This document shows positions 24,901 through 33,600 of a stretch of 64,000 nucleotides of DNA, piece by piece (positions within the stretch are counted from its first letter, which is position 1; every line of letters begins with the position of its first letter). The DNA comes from Schistosoma mansoni (lineage: Eukaryota; Platyhelminthes; Trematoda; Strigeidida; Schistosomatidae). Made by a program: the position numbers and the translations under genes. A model generated the notes under the pieces. The model was not told the DNA's origin, did not search any database, and worked only from the letters and a program-made list of their open reading frames with translations. The stretch is taken from positions 21,273,038-21,337,037 of the forward strand of contig NC_031496.1 in the NCBI RefSeq assembly GCF_000237925.1. Direction: 5' to 3'.

Positions 24901-27900
24901 ATGAACATTTCTCAGCTACATTGGATTTCTCCTGAAACTAAACCAATCTTTTGGCAGTGCTTAGATGGGTGGTTTATGAAAGGAGGAAGCTGACAAGTTC
25001 GATCAACAATCGGTCAAATTAGAAACTTTTTAAACTTTTATTAACAATAGAAGACTGAGATAAAATCTTACCTGAACACTTAATCTTTTTTCAAGCAATA
25101 TCCATTACACTGTACAACTCAAAAAGCCAACACCAACAATACTAATTAGATATCGTTTACCCAAATGGTTTCTTAAGAAATAATTTCTGATTACGATTAA
25201 AAAAGACCGAGAATTTTTGAAAATATTCAGGTTAAGATTTTCGAATATAACAGTCAACTTAAGCATACACAATGAGCTAAAACCTCTCACTATAATCTAG
25301 AAACATACAATATTGTGTTTTTGGCAGAGGAGTCAAAAGTTAAACATTATACAATTAAAAATCGTATTTATACTTTTCTATATAAATTATGATCAGTATA
25401 ACTTATATTCTCGTACTGTGCTATGGATAGTATCAAATGTGAATAGTTCTCTGTACCATAATATAGTTTTGGAGGTGAGAAGGTAAAATTATGCCGAGGT
25501 TCAATAAAGATTATATATACCAATTCACTGACAGCCAGTTCATTAACAGCCAAATTTTGTTGAATAAAATGATATTACATTTAAATCTCTGTTATTTACG
25601 AACACAACTATTGAAAGTTATTATTTGTATGTGAAATAGTTAATTAAGTGACTACTAGGACTAAAACACCTGAAGGAACCTTCTTCATAAGATGAATACA
25701 TTAAATAATTGTAATTTTATGTTTAAAGGTTTAGTATGAGAAGTAAAAATGAAATGAAGTTAGGATGGTCGAATATGTACTAGTTGCTTGTAAAAACAAA
25801 TACAGTTGAACGACTTGGTAAAGGCAAAAACATCGAATTTTTGTGCTTATCCATTGCAAGACATTCATATGAAATGTTATATGATTTATCTAAAATTGCT
25901 TATCTGAACAGTGGAATAAATAAGATTGTAGTTTAATTATTCTACTCATGGAACAGACTCCGAAATCCCGACGAAATAAACTTCAAAAGATAGTCACTGA
26001 CCATTCAATTGAGCTTTTGAATAAATAATGAGAAAGTTAGGCTAGTATTAAAGTACAAAATATCCAGTCAAAACATATTAACTGAGTTACGTGTCATTTG
26101 ACAAATAAATTGTCAAAAATGAAAATAAACGCCACAAGGCAATCAATAACTGGTCAATCATACTCGCCACGACACCTAAAAGTTTGGATGAAATCCTTAG
26201 GAATAAACTCACTGTCCACTTCAGTCATATTTATAGTTAATTGAGATTTCAATAGAATTAGCAACTTTTTTCCTTACTTTGTCTCCTGTTTGTACGATAT
26301 ATGGAACTCAGATACAGTTTTCCACAATACAACCTAGGTGAACATGAAATACTTTAGCAGACTGAAATTATCCATCCAATACAGTTCATGATTCCCATAT
26401 GTATCATTACAAAACTATCGTTTTTAAGTTATATAAATGACTATGGATTTATCTTTTTTTGTTCTACGCTACTTATTCCAGAACCAAGCAGAATAAAGAG
26501 AGTTCGTATCTGTTCTGCTGCGCATTCATCTAGGTTACCAAGATTGAATATTCCTGGCCACACAGTTAACGTACCGATAAGTAAGTAGAAGTTGCTCTAA
26601 ACAATCTTTTGAAAGTTATTGACTATTTCTTTTAGCACTAAGATCCTATGATCTCATACATGGTTAAATCCACTAATTTCATCGTTTCAAACATTTACTT
26701 TAAATATTGTTTTGAAGACAACGATTATTAAAAGTGTATGTCCTGGTTAAAAGTTAATCTCATTTCCTTATGTGATGATGAAGTAGATCAAAGGGAAAAA
26801 TCTTCATCCACAAGTTTTTGATATTTATATCGATGTTACCAAGGAAGTTCCAATGATATGTCTTTGAATACATAACTAGAGTTTTCTCGTGGTCCAGGCT
26901 TCAACAGACCTTCGTAATTGCTCTAGATCATTTGTATACAAAAAGGTTACAAAATCTGATCTTAAATCACTGCAATGACCCATTCACATTAAATTTAGCA
27001 AGAGAAGGATGAGTGACCTGTACATGATCTAATTGGACGATTTGAAATTCATTGTTTTTTGAATCACTTAGACGCATGTTCAACCAGCATTACTTGGACA
27101 TTGTGTCTTTAATCCTTTCTACGTGCAATGATGTGTAATGTTGATACTGCTAGCAGTATGAATGTTTGTTTTGACTACCGACTAAATTTCTATTTACGAA
27201 ACGATACTAATATAATTCGATGCAAACAAAGATGAGAGACTATTCGGAGACTTCTTTTTGTACTAAACACTGATCGGAACGACATCGAAATATACAATGT
27301 GATACGTTATCTTAAAAGTCCGATCAATAGGTAAATCGAACGCATTGAATTGATAGTACTTAACAGTAATTAGTCAATAATTTAATGTTAGCATGCAATT
27401 AAAAAAGCTGATAGATCACCTATTTTAGCTAACAAATATAAAAAAAATACTGAATCACATATCTCGCCCCTTCCTAATACCACTTATGTGTCCACATAGA
27501 CAACTGTGAATCGATAACAACAACCGGATGTAAGAGGATCGATTACGTGTTATTTGGCTACTTATTGAAGTATGAATCTCGTTTTTTTCAATAATGGTTA
27601 TCTTGGCTTCATAACAAGTTCTACAGACAGCTTACTTGGGACGTCGTTCTATTGTAAAAGCCACTAGATTTACCTCTAAGTATTATGATGTGATGTCTTT
27701 CTAGTGTGTTTTAATTGGTTTATGAGTTAAAATAAATGTTCATCATAAACCAATCCCTGACTAATTAGCTTCAATCCAACCTATAAATCATTTGTGCAAA
27801 TATGGTCGACCCAGTTCAGTGTATGCAAAATCAAATATCGTTTGCATTGAACAGTATGTGAAGTGATGGCTTTCCATACGAGCTAACTATAAATTTAGGG

Positions 27901-29132
27901 TTTGATCAAACCCTCTTCTTTCTTAACTGTTAAGTATGCTATCCTAGTTTTCGTATGAAAGACTAGGGGAATTTTGTCGACTAGCAAGCTATTCGGGTCT
28001 TCGTGTTTTGAACATATGGATATATATCCAAAATATTATGTCAAGCCCATTAGCAGAGATATTGATTTCCAAGACAAAACTACAAGGATAAAAACAGTAA
28101 ATGAAAAAATTACGCTTAACTAGTTAACAAAATCATCTTCTAGACCGTGAATTATATCCCCATAGAGTGAATTAGCCAAACCACAAGGTTCATTCAACTG
28201 AAATAGTCATTGAATAGAATGGTAACTACATAAACATTTGAGAGCCTGATCCATAACTCCACGCTACAACCATTAGCCACAATCTTAAGTTAACTCATAT
28301 CCTATTCCCGCCATTACTCTTCTGTTTTAATATATTATTAATTTTCGATTCTTTATTGAAGCAAGAACAACCAAAGAATGGAATTTTATAAGAACCTTGT
28401 ATGCATATATATAAGCACCCATTTAGTGTTCAGACTATCAGACAGTTTACAGAAAAACTGAAGACATAAGATGAGACATTTTCGAAGTATCCTTTATCTG
28501 CAAATTAGGTTTAAAAGAGTTTCATTATGCCTCTTATCGTCATATACTTCTTATATTTTGTTATGATGCTATTCAAATATGTCTTTAAATAGTCTACAGG
28601 TTTTCAAATTGACTTTCACCACTTAATAATGCCATCTAACGAATCACTGAGAACCGGAATAGACTAGACATCCAATTTGTTTTGATGTGCAAAGTCCGGC
28701 ATTGTAAATCCACAATCCCATACATAAACTGAGCCAAGAGCTTCGGGTCTGAGATGAAAAATGCATTCAGATATACGGAAAGTTTGAGTTGAGGATTTTT
28801 CTAGTTTTTGTTTTGCGTTATCCTCACAAACTATCTTACCGAATGTTTATATTCATTTAGTCCTACAGCGTCATAAGATTTCAAATTACAGTCTAATAAT
28901 TAATCCACACTTTATATCAAACACTGACGATCAGTGTCTTATATTTGTATATACTGTCTACTAACCAAGATGTTTTCAACGTGATTACCATAGAACTTTT
29001 CATACGTGTGTACTTTTTTTAGAGAGATCTAAGAAACCAGAGAATCAAACAAATTATATTTCAAGTGGTGCAGCTTACGCAAAACAAGACATGAATAGAC
29101 AAACAATACACCAGACAAAACCAACAAAATAA
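5302..29132 (+). CDS. Coiled-coil protein of unknown family, 10 exons
   Basis: Ten exons (5302-5842, 7432-7500, 11889-11975, 14849-14967, 17157-17253, 18195-18312, 22209-22316, 24557-24690, 26482-26580, 29023-29132) have GT/AG borders and matching phases. They total 1482 nt: 493 residues plus TAA. The start is the first ATG after an in-frame TGA at 5242, with no acceptor between. Residues 69-82 are strongly basic (KNRNRRRTRRKHLR), which could act as a nuclear signal. Residues 84-115 are Asp/Asn/Tyr-rich. Residues about 273-380 are heptad-like and charged (ILDELREQISELKEENKNL; REERERMNREQEELSREL), as in a coiled coil. No enzyme motif, signal peptide or membrane segment is seen. AATAAA lies at 29161. 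The family is not recognised and no function is claimed. It converges with the minus-strand gene at 31605-31022. Confidence 0.75.
6480..6640. repeat. Smα-like SINE fragment lacking the ribozyme core
   Basis: The sequence parallels 7090-7232. Shared words include cttgtgacttaaggcaatatc, gcacatatgccaa, cagtcctaga and the final aagtgaattt. The hammerhead part present in the neighbouring copy is absent here. It lies in intron 1 of gene 1. Confidence 0.7.
7013..7235 (-). mobile_element. Smα-family SINE with hammerhead ribozyme
   Basis: This matches, from recall, the schistosome Smα satellite/SINE family known to encode a self-cleaving hammerhead. The body is 7085-7235 (gcacatatgccaattagaga, cagtcctaaacat) and the ribozyme lies at 7030-7085, both read on the minus strand. 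It sits in intron 1 of gene 1, antisense to it. A diverged, ribozyme-less relative lies 0.5 kb upstream. Confidence 0.85.
7030..7085 (-). ncRNA. Hammerhead ribozyme, core intact
   Basis: On the minus strand the catalytic strings are CTGATGA (7075-7069), GAAA (7054-7051) and the cleavage triplet GTC (7045-7043). Stem II is GTC/GAC-closed and stem III is the very short ACGCGCGT hairpin typical of schistosome hammerheads. Stem I has at least one mismatch next to the core, so cleavage may be weakened. The downstream strand, TAGATTCCACTGCTAGCCAC, is the family's substrate side. Confidence 0.85.
7240..8330. other. AT-rich intronic sequence (gene 1)
   Basis: Apart from exon 2 at 7432-7500 and a short (TA)n at about 7517-7530, I see no gene, RNA or clear repeat. 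Open frames here are short and AT-driven. Confidence 0.5.
7432..7500 (+). CDS. Gene 1 exon 2
   Basis: The exon is bounded by tttctaaatag and gtaagtactg and encodes QEQDKYTDIFMQSGKINAFN. It enters and leaves in phase 1, so skipping it would keep the frame. Confidence 0.7.
8339..9690 (-). mobile_element. CR1-like LINE, 3' part of the reverse transcriptase
   Basis: The minus strand reads as a degraded CR1/jockey-type RT. At about 9330-9150 it shows the HFIRLYFCL-like start of an LDYSSAFD motif, then the NNQLAMFLPLW region and a GCATKGCPFLSSLLFF stretch corresponding to GVPQGAVLSPLLF. A well-kept C-terminal block lies at 8764-8339: LLREDFAELQRVLRSVSMAC, then INMVVDRHLKSYTLLTG, and it ends at TSYS. 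Frameshifts and stops separate the blocks, and the 5' two-thirds are absent. It abuts an RTE remnant near 9690-9700 in the same orientation, suggesting insertion of one into the other. It lies in intron 2 of gene 1. Confidence 0.8.
9695..10515 (-). mobile_element. RTE-clade LINE remnant, internally deleted
   Basis: The minus strand carries recognisable RTE RT blocks: KPERPVKDKEGKPITEIQEH (about 10440-10370), CIDQIVTLRIIVEQSIEW (10283-10230), FFDYEKAFDSVDR (10205-10170), IIKTSTFERKHG and MQLDDLDFSEDLILLSHTHH (about 10010-9885), and TLEDVETLMYLDSIIDELGG (9760-9705). The segment between the ITEIQ region and the CIDQI motif, normally about 150 residues, is missing. The catalytic tetrad position reads FSED rather than FADD. 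Stops and frameshifts are present. The 3' end is cut off where the CR1-like element begins. Confidence 0.85.
10540..10655. repeat. Dispersed repeat A, copy 2
   Basis: The block from about 10575 (aataaattgatctgttcgg) to the gacactacac phrase parallels 47195-47265 and 35-105. It sits immediately upstream, in element orientation, of the RTE remnant. Confidence 0.5.
10660..11880. other. Intronic sequence of gene 1, nothing recognised
   Basis: This is AT-rich sequence with no supported exon, RNA or repeat. A plus-strand frame at 11452-11655 has no good splice sites and was not accepted. Confidence 0.5.
11889..11975 (+). CDS. Gene 1 exon 3
   Basis: The acceptor is ctatttag and the donor gtaagtgg. 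The exon encodes a segment including MRNHREIPVSKVQITDQILD. Phase is 1 on both sides. Confidence 0.7.
12321..12367 (-). ncRNA. Hammerhead ribozyme, left arm of the inverted pair
   Basis: The minus strand shows CTGAAGA (a valid CUGANGA core), GAAA, the ACGGCCGT stem III and the GTC cleavage triplet followed by CAGTGC. Stem I is weakened because the 5' strand no longer pairs well. Confidence 0.65.
12640..12690 (+). ncRNA. Hammerhead ribozyme, right arm of the inverted pair
   Basis: The plus strand shows CTGAGGA (12649-12655), GAAA (12671-12674), ACGGCCGT and the triplet GTC (12680-12682). The core is conserved but stem I and stem II have mismatches. Confidence 0.65.
12760..13880. other. Intronic sequence of gene 1, nothing recognised
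   Basis: This is AT-rich, with no supported coding or RNA feature and no obvious repeat shared with other parts of the window. Confidence 0.5.
13884..14056 (+). mobile_element. tRNA-headed hammerhead SINE, degraded ribozyme
   Basis: The head holds a tRNA-like A-box region, GCAGCTCAGTGGCCTAGAGG (13899-13918). The ribozyme follows at about 13956-14005, with TTGAGGA in place of CTGAGGA and GAACC in place of GAAAC, so the core is broken. The tail reads gtttttaatagtggtctat. The two ends, aacaccgttggat and atccaactgtgtt, are near-perfect reverse complements. Confidence 0.75.
14849..14967 (+). CDS. Gene 1 exon 4
   Basis: The acceptor is a polypyrimidine tract ending cctttcag. The exon encodes ERFILDETRRIHNPTNPPYV and onward. 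The donor chosen is ACA|gtaggt, which gives phase 0 and joins in frame to the next exon. Confidence 0.65.
15936..15979. repeat. (TA)n microsatellite
   Basis: This is an uninterrupted alternating TA tract of about 44 bases within the intron between exons 4 and 5 of gene 1. Confidence 0.95.
16055..16155 (+). repeat. 3'-end fragment of LINE family 2
   Basis: The words ctctctgtgctgatatagtgtgacaac and gatccacatatac parallel the 3' UTRs at 53955-54000 and 56255-56310, as well as 49850-49920. It is a short tail-only fragment, as expected from 5'-truncated insertion. Confidence 0.5.
17157..17253 (+). CDS. Gene 1 exon 5 (coiled coil)
   Basis: The acceptor is ttatctag. A second AG seven bases downstream would give an early stop, so 17157 is preferred. 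The exon encodes ILDELREQISELKEENKNLR and onward, a typical coiled-coil composition. The donor is gtatgttg. A hammerhead SINE begins about 50 bases after this donor. Confidence 0.75.
17299..17515 (-). mobile_element. tRNA-headed hammerhead SINE
   Basis: On the minus strand the head has an A box (TGCCGGCTCAGTGGTCTATC, about 17485-17466) and a B-box-like GGGTTCGGATC. The ribozyme follows at 17397-17349, then the tail down to 17299. The core reads CCGAGGA, so one conserved U is lost and it is probably inactive. The element starts about 50 bases downstream of the exon 5 donor of gene 1 and is antisense to it. Confidence 0.8.
17694..17771 (+). repeat. SINE tail with palindromic flanks
   Basis: This is a tail-only fragment in plus orientation (cttccaggttttccatggtg, then gtctagcttcaattgactc). 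It is bounded by tatatagttgaaatcatg on the left and its near reverse complement catgattttcaactatata on the right. It is the inverted partner of the SINE at 17299-17515. Confidence 0.7.
18195..18312 (+). CDS. Gene 1 exon 6
   Basis: The acceptor is cttgttacag and the donor gtaagtta. The exon enters in phase 1 and leaves in phase 2. It encodes EQRCIEGPDEKVNESTFTWH and onward, ending SENEILK. Confidence 0.75.
18313..19650. other. Intronic sequence of gene 1, nothing recognised
   Basis: This is AT-rich. The small plus-strand frame at 19160-19378 lacks splice sites and resembles chance coding. Confidence 0.5.
19652..19862 (-). mobile_element. tRNA-headed hammerhead SINE, near-identical to the next copy
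   Basis: This is a full-length-looking copy on the minus strand. The head (caacagtgtc and upstream) lies at 19862-19790, the ribozyme at 19742-19697 and the tail at 19690-19652. Over about 170 bases it differs from 20226-20427 at only about two positions by eye, unlike the other, more diverged copies. Confidence 0.85.
19697..19742 (-). ncRNA. Hammerhead ribozyme, core and stem I intact
   Basis: The minus strand shows CTGAGGA (19734-19728), GAAA (19714-19711) and GTC (19705-19703). Stem I is six perfect pairs, GCACTG with CAGTGC. Stem II is weakened by mismatches compared with other copies, and stem III reads ACGGCGGT. Confidence 0.75.
20226..20427 (-). mobile_element. tRNA-headed hammerhead SINE, cut by the assembly gap
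   Basis: The sequence and orientation match the copy at 19652-19862. It stops exactly at the gap (20428), after the shared word gtgtcaatctctg, so its head end is unseen. The flank agttgaaatcatgagtcaatt is the family's usual tail boundary. Confidence 0.85.
20276..20321 (-). ncRNA. Hammerhead ribozyme, core and stem I intact
   Basis: The features match those at 19697-19742: CTGAGGA (20313-20307), GAAA (20293-20290) and a GTC triplet, with a perfect GCACTG/CAGTGC stem I. Confidence 0.75.
20428..20627. other. Assembly gap (200 N)
   Basis: Exactly 200 undetermined bases lie inside a SINE copy. The round length suggests a placeholder rather than a measured distance. Confidence 0.99.
20690..21005. 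other. GC-richer patch of unknown origin
   Basis: The base composition is clearly less AT-rich than the surrounding intron (for example cttcctagagcctcctcgac near 20970). It has the look of an element's regulatory or terminal region, possibly LTR-derived, but I found no second copy in the window and cannot name it. Confidence 0.35.
21119..21324 (-). mobile_element. tRNA-headed hammerhead SINE, degraded
   Basis: On the minus strand this has the same layout as the other copies, with the ribozyme at about 21206-21160. The core reads CTGAGAA rather than CTGAGGA, and the stem III and cleavage region are altered, so it is probably inactive. Confidence 0.75.
22209..22316 (+). CDS. Gene 1 exon 7 (coiled coil)
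   Basis: The acceptor is gaactttag and the donor gtaatttg. The exon encodes REERERMNREQEELSRELAN, a strongly charged helix. Reading through the donor meets an immediate TAA, so the splice is needed. Confidence 0.75.
22388..22923 (-). repeat. Dispersed 0.5-kb repeat B, copy 1
   Basis: This is collinear with 34013-34548 and 50277-50729 and inverted relative to 51742-52066. Shared words include gaagcaggtggttttctta, cccatggtagccgg, ggagcccatgtgcacca and ggccgtacc. It is judged minus-oriented because the low-coordinate end carries an ATTTATT/ATTATT tail when read from that strand. It lies in the intron after exon 7 of gene 1. Confidence 0.8.
22930..24550. other. Intronic sequence of gene 1, nothing recognised
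   Basis: A possible small exon at about 23048 was considered and rejected on phase. The remaining open frames on either strand are short and unsupported. Confidence 0.45.
24557..24690 (+). CDS. Gene 1 exon 8
   Basis: The acceptor is cctttctag and the donor gatggag|gtatgt. With the incoming phase 2, the frame KLAQSPTQCPIHYGYRRSNI stays open through the exon. An alternative donor at gtaatt inside the exon is possible but weaker. Confidence 0.7.
24691..29022. other. Introns 8 and 9 of gene 1
   Basis: Apart from exon 9 (26482-26580), the region is AT-rich, with no clear repeat from the families seen elsewhere and no coding signal. It is the least repeat-loaded part of the gene. Confidence 0.5.
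26482..26580 (+). CDS. Gene 1 exon 9
   Basis: The acceptor is cttattccag and the donor gtaagtag. Phase is 1 on both sides. The exon encodes EPSRIKRVRICSAAHSSRLP and onward, a basic, serine-containing segment. Confidence 0.7.
29023..29132 (+). CDS. Gene 1 terminal exon
   Basis: The acceptor is a T-run ending ttttttag. The exon encodes KPENQTNYISSGAAYAKQDM and onward and ends with TAA at 29130-29132. A canonical AATAAA follows 29 bases later. Confidence 0.7.
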
Positions 29133-29160
29133 CATGTTTCTGTTGTACTTTTCACACAAT

Positions 29161-29166
29161 AATAAA
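29161..29166 (+). terminator. Poly(A) signal AATAAA of gene 1
   Basis: This canonical hexamer lies 29 bases after the stop codon. It fits a short 3' UTR, and no longer open frame follows. Confidence 0.55.
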
Positions 29167-29169
29167 ACT

Positions 29170-30900
29170 CATCACATAGATGAATTCTCTTTTTTTTAAC
29201 CGTTGAAAGGAAATTGACTAATTATTTTAAGTAATAGGTTTATCACGAGATAATGTAGTGGTTTATGCTTGAAATAGTTATTAAGTAGGAAAATCGATAG
29301 TATTTTTAAGACTCAGATTGTGTGCTTACTAAATTGTCTTAAGAAAAAACTGATGCTAAACAAACAAACATTGATAAACCGAACAACTAACTTGGTCCTT
29401 GACACAATGAAACAAGTGCACAAAAACAACTTTATTATAAAAGTAGTTGTAAGGTGAGGTTAGTGATCACTTTATTAATTCACCTTTAGAGTATCATATT
29501 TTAGGCGATTGTGCGACTGTTATTTGCCACAATGAGATCAAACAACAACACAGTAAGAATCCAGACCTCATTGGGTTAAGAAATTTTTGCGAAATCTCTC
29601 TTAAAAATAAATAGATGTGACATAATCCATCAGGTATAACTAATATGGAGCCGAATTCTCTGAATACTCAATTATTAATAAACGGTACGTAAATAATTCC
29701 CGTCTACATATCTCTATGTTAATTCAAATGAGGCTAAATAATTAGTCTCAAAGCTATTTAGTGCCATCGAACAGATATAGAATCGGATTCTGATTCCAAT
29801 ATATTAAAGCAAATGACTGGATTTTGTCTGATAATCCGATGTAAACTTGGTGAGTTCAGTAGTGTAACGTTACTGTTTTCGAAAAATTCAGCGCACGAAT
29901 GCCTTTCAATTGAGGAAGCAAGTGCCTAAACTATGTAATGCAAACTACATGTTAAAACGAAATTCCTCCTTTTTACGCATCAGCAAGTTCTATATTCAAA
30001 AGTGTCATAAATAAAAACACTTTATACAAACAAACTTAATGTCAACGTCAAAGTTGCCCTGCTGTTAAAAATATGATACTGAAGAAACACTCGATGAACA
30101 TGTGATTTTTGCATAGCTTAAATACTCTTAACCTAAAACATGCTGAGCCCAACCCCGTCTTACATGCTTCCATTCACACAGCCATATCAATAATGACCTA
30201 AAACACTGAGTCATAAGTTCGAACTTTATTTCTTTTTAAACCATATGTCCAAGTTTTTACGGGCGTAAATACTATCCCTTCGACTTCTTTGTAATACTAC
30301 TTTTTTTACGTTCTTTGCACTGTACCGATATACTATGGTTGGTGCTACGTCATTTCTAACTGATTGGGAAGAAAGAAAACTGATAGGATAGTCTGGTACT
30401 TACATTAGAAAGGCTGAGTGAAAGCCTAATATGTGACGATAATGTATAGAATCTGCGGTTTGAAACAAATTCAGTTTATATGTCACATTGATTGGCCTGG
30501 ATTTTCCCTCATAGAGACGAAGTTGATGATTTGCTGGAAAACGCTAATCCCTCTAACTTGAAATTAACTGGCAAGCAGCCAAATCATTTTATGAAGGCGA
30601 AAGAGTATAGGGTTACAATGGTTGAAGATTTTACATGAAATGTCCCTTTTCGAACCATATCCTCCATGTTTATTCGTCTCTACACAGTTTATGTTTTTAT
30701 TGTTTAACTTTCTTGCTATACATATTGGTAAGTTTTCGGTATGTTGATGGCCGCTTGGACCGAGGCACGGTTGTACTACGTCCTATGTTCATGATGACTG
30801 ACAGTAGGCCATACTGGATTCCGCGATTAAAAATGCACTAAAGAAAGATCACAAGTAAATCTTGTCACCCTTTAAACAGGCAAATTAAAAGAACACATCA
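29170..30900. other. Intergenic spacer between convergent genes
   Basis: No supported feature. A short plus-strand frame at 30635-30841 was not accepted. Confidence 0.5.
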
Positions 30901-30904
30901 ACTA

Positions 30905-30917
30905 TTTTTATTTATTC
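30905..30917 (-). terminator. Candidate poly(A) signal of the minus-strand gene
   Basis: The minus strand reads AATAAATAAA about 105 bases past the TAA at 31022. This fits a short 3' UTR. Confidence 0.4.
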
Positions 30918-31021
30918 CATAGCTATTTACTACAGAGAGTTGTAGAAAGTATTTTTGTGCAGGAGCTTTACCACCACTAACATCTGCATTCAAATAAAAA
31001 ACTCTAGTCAGATCGAAAGCC

Positions 31022-31605
31022 TTATATCAAAAAATCTAGTAAGGTATTTAACTGTACAATAAAATCATTACACCAAATACGTTTAATCAGAGAATTACTA
31101 AACAGAAAGTAATCGGTCCACTTGTCGTTAGTGTTAAATGAATCATTAAAAATTTGCTTAAAGTGGAATAACCTGATTGCATCACACTCGTCAGCCAACA
31201 TACTCTTGAAGGAATTTATTACATTCAGAATATGTTGAATTGGGACAACTTTAGGAAGGCGACTGTTTAGGGCGTAATGGTTTGTAACGGTCTCGGCAAA
31301 TGAATTTAGAGCAGAAAATAGGTGATCCGTTGAATGATCAAATTTATCTCTGGCATCGAATGATTTTTCTTGATATTTACCAACAGCTAATTTCATGGAA
31401 ATACTTAAGCGTGTTTCAATGAGTTCGTTTAGAATTGGTAATGAAAAGCACGGTTGGACATCAACTAGCAGATTATTTTCCTTACGACTTTCATATAGGT
31501 GTTTGCAAGACTTTGTGAATGAAATAAATGCGGAATCCCATTCTCGAACAGCCTTGGATATAATTTGCATATGATCAGTATATCCGCAGGAGTTATCTGA
31601 AGTAC
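31022..31605 (-). CDS. AIRIM/C1orf109-like protein, last exon
   Basis: A long clean minus-strand frame ends with TAA at 31024-31022. The frame extends up to a GTG at 31627 but has no ATG before residue 20, whereas a good acceptor (attgattttag) sits at 31606. The exon is therefore taken from 31605 in phase 1, and an upstream first exon must exist; I did not find it. About 193 residues are helical in character, with no membrane segment. The spacing of blocks resembles human C1orf109/AIRIM, a subunit of the 55LCC AAA-ATPase complex acting in 60S ribosome maturation: W-SA near the start, ILNELIETRLSISMKLAVGK, RDKF, and VPIQHILNVINSFKSMLADE. The similarity is by recall and remote, and total length is close (about 200). 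Alternatively it is a flatworm-specific protein. Confidence 0.6.
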
Positions 31606-31639
31606 CTAAAATCAATGTACAGAACACAAAAAGCTCGAG

Positions 31640-33360
31640 ATACTATAATGGTATACAAGCAAACGACTAACTTAAATCGTATAATGTCAGAACTAAAAAC
31701 ATATTATTTTCTAATTTGATTCTAAATTTTTGGATAAGTGGTTTCAACAGTTGAAAATTACGTGTAAATATTATTTAACCAAATGGAAGGTATGTAGTTT
31801 TTTTGAGGTACTCAATATGAGAGAATAATACGATAATTACTAAGATATTTACACATCATAAGGAAGCGTAGGTCATTTAAAAATCGGCATTCTAGACTGA
31901 AAAGGATGTGATCAAAAAAGAACACATGGACAGGAAAATTGAATACCATATATTAAGATTTTAAGCAAACCGAAATATTCAGTTACCATTGTTTGTGAGT
32001 GATTGTATATATTGGTGTAAGATATGGCTTATTGTTCTAGGTACACAACTTAATTTTAAAGGTTTATTCATCAGTTATTTTTCACAGCTAAATGGTAGCA
32101 CTGGCACTGGCAGAAATTCGTATAAAAAACCAGGCTCTTCGGTGAACTATGAACTTCGTAAAGAATATTTGATTTCTTCGAGTTACTTCACATATATTTT
32201 ATGTTAAGCAAGTAGTTTTTTGCCAAAATATGATTATTTGAAATATATTTTTGAATAATTGTTACTTATCCCTAAACTAAAACTTGAGAACACCTCAAAA
32301 GAGTTTAAAAACCTCTAAAAAAACGTTTTCATATGCACAGATTTGTTCAGCGATTGAATTATACACCATTAGAACTCTCCAATATGCTACATTACGTTGA
32401 TGCTGTTTAATGATACATTTTAGTCTAAATTGGATTTCAATACTTTTACAAGATTCAAGGATTCATTGTTGAATCCGGTAAATACGAGACGGGATCAAGT
32501 ATCAAAATTAACGGTGAATCTAACGAACCGTACAAACATGATGTTACTCTTTTTCAGTATTCATCAACTCCAAATACCTTCGTATAATTTCCGCACTGTA
32601 TGGTACTTGATATATTGTAATCAATATCCTGTTGACTTTTGGACTACATTGTTGACAAAAAATTTTAATACGATTCTATTAGGAAACTGGTAGGAATTTG
32701 GGGAAATCTGACATATAGAATAGATACAAACCTTGAGGCATGTGACCTGAAACCTTCAGTGTTTGCTAGGTTTGTGTCTAGCCTGAAGGTACCTTGTAAG
32801 CTGCGCTGGTGGAGAGCAGTGAGAGAATCTGAAAAAGAAAATAACAACAGAAGTGAGCCGACGGCTTAGTAGGCAGATAGCATACACTTACACTTAACAC
32901 TGAAAGCAATCGATAACCATTAGAAGTAACAAGCTGATGGTAGAAACTATAGGTTGATAGCTAGAGGCTTCGAATGAGTTACAGATCTGTAGCGGTTTGC
33001 GTCCAGCCAGAAGTTATTTTGTCTGCTAGGGGAGGATGATAAACAGAACACTAAGTGCACTTACATTCACTAAGAAAAGCAACAGACAGCATTCAGCAAC
33101 TACACAAGCCTTAAATTACGACAAACTGGAAATCGAACTAGAACTAGATAATTTAATCCACAACTTTAGCATCAAACTGCAACCCAACCTTTGAAGACAT
33201 TCAATGAACAAACTATCGTTTAGTGTTTATTGAGTTCCATTTTCCCAACTTGACATTAAGTAATACCTAGTAGTAAGTAGAAAAATGAGTATCTAGCGTT
33301 TATGGGGATCTTTTTAGTGCTTATGAAAAAAACAGGCGTTTACTATTTACTAGGTTCTTT
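31640..33360. other. Spacer upstream of the minus-strand gene
   Basis: The first exon of the minus-strand gene should lie here, but I could not single it out. The stretch 32690-33060 has a more balanced composition and may be an unclassified repeat. Confidence 0.35.
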
Positions 33361-33365
33361 CAGGC

Positions 33366-33600
33366 TTGGTTATTAGACATGATTTGTTGCTGCGACTCTT
33401 GTTACTAGTTAGGGAAGGCCAAACCAAAACGTGGCATCAGTCCTTGAAGTCATTAACTTCTAGTCTGAGCCATGTTAATAGATATAGACTGCTTGGTTGG
33501 GGTCCGCGCGACTATCGTAACCAACGGTTGGAGACTCTGGGTGATATGGCTTAGAGCTGATCACAATGGCGTAGGCGTACACACTTATTGTCTTCCCCTA
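33366..33600 (+). mobile_element. LINE family 2, C-terminal coding fragment
   Basis: The encoded peptide GQTKTWHQSLKSLTSSLSHV, then GWGPRDYRNQRLETLGDMA, is a C-terminal block that recurs in schistosome endonuclease/RT LINEs. The same block is at 53535-53760. It runs directly into RTE sequence at about 33602, making a chimeric junction. Confidence 0.7.
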
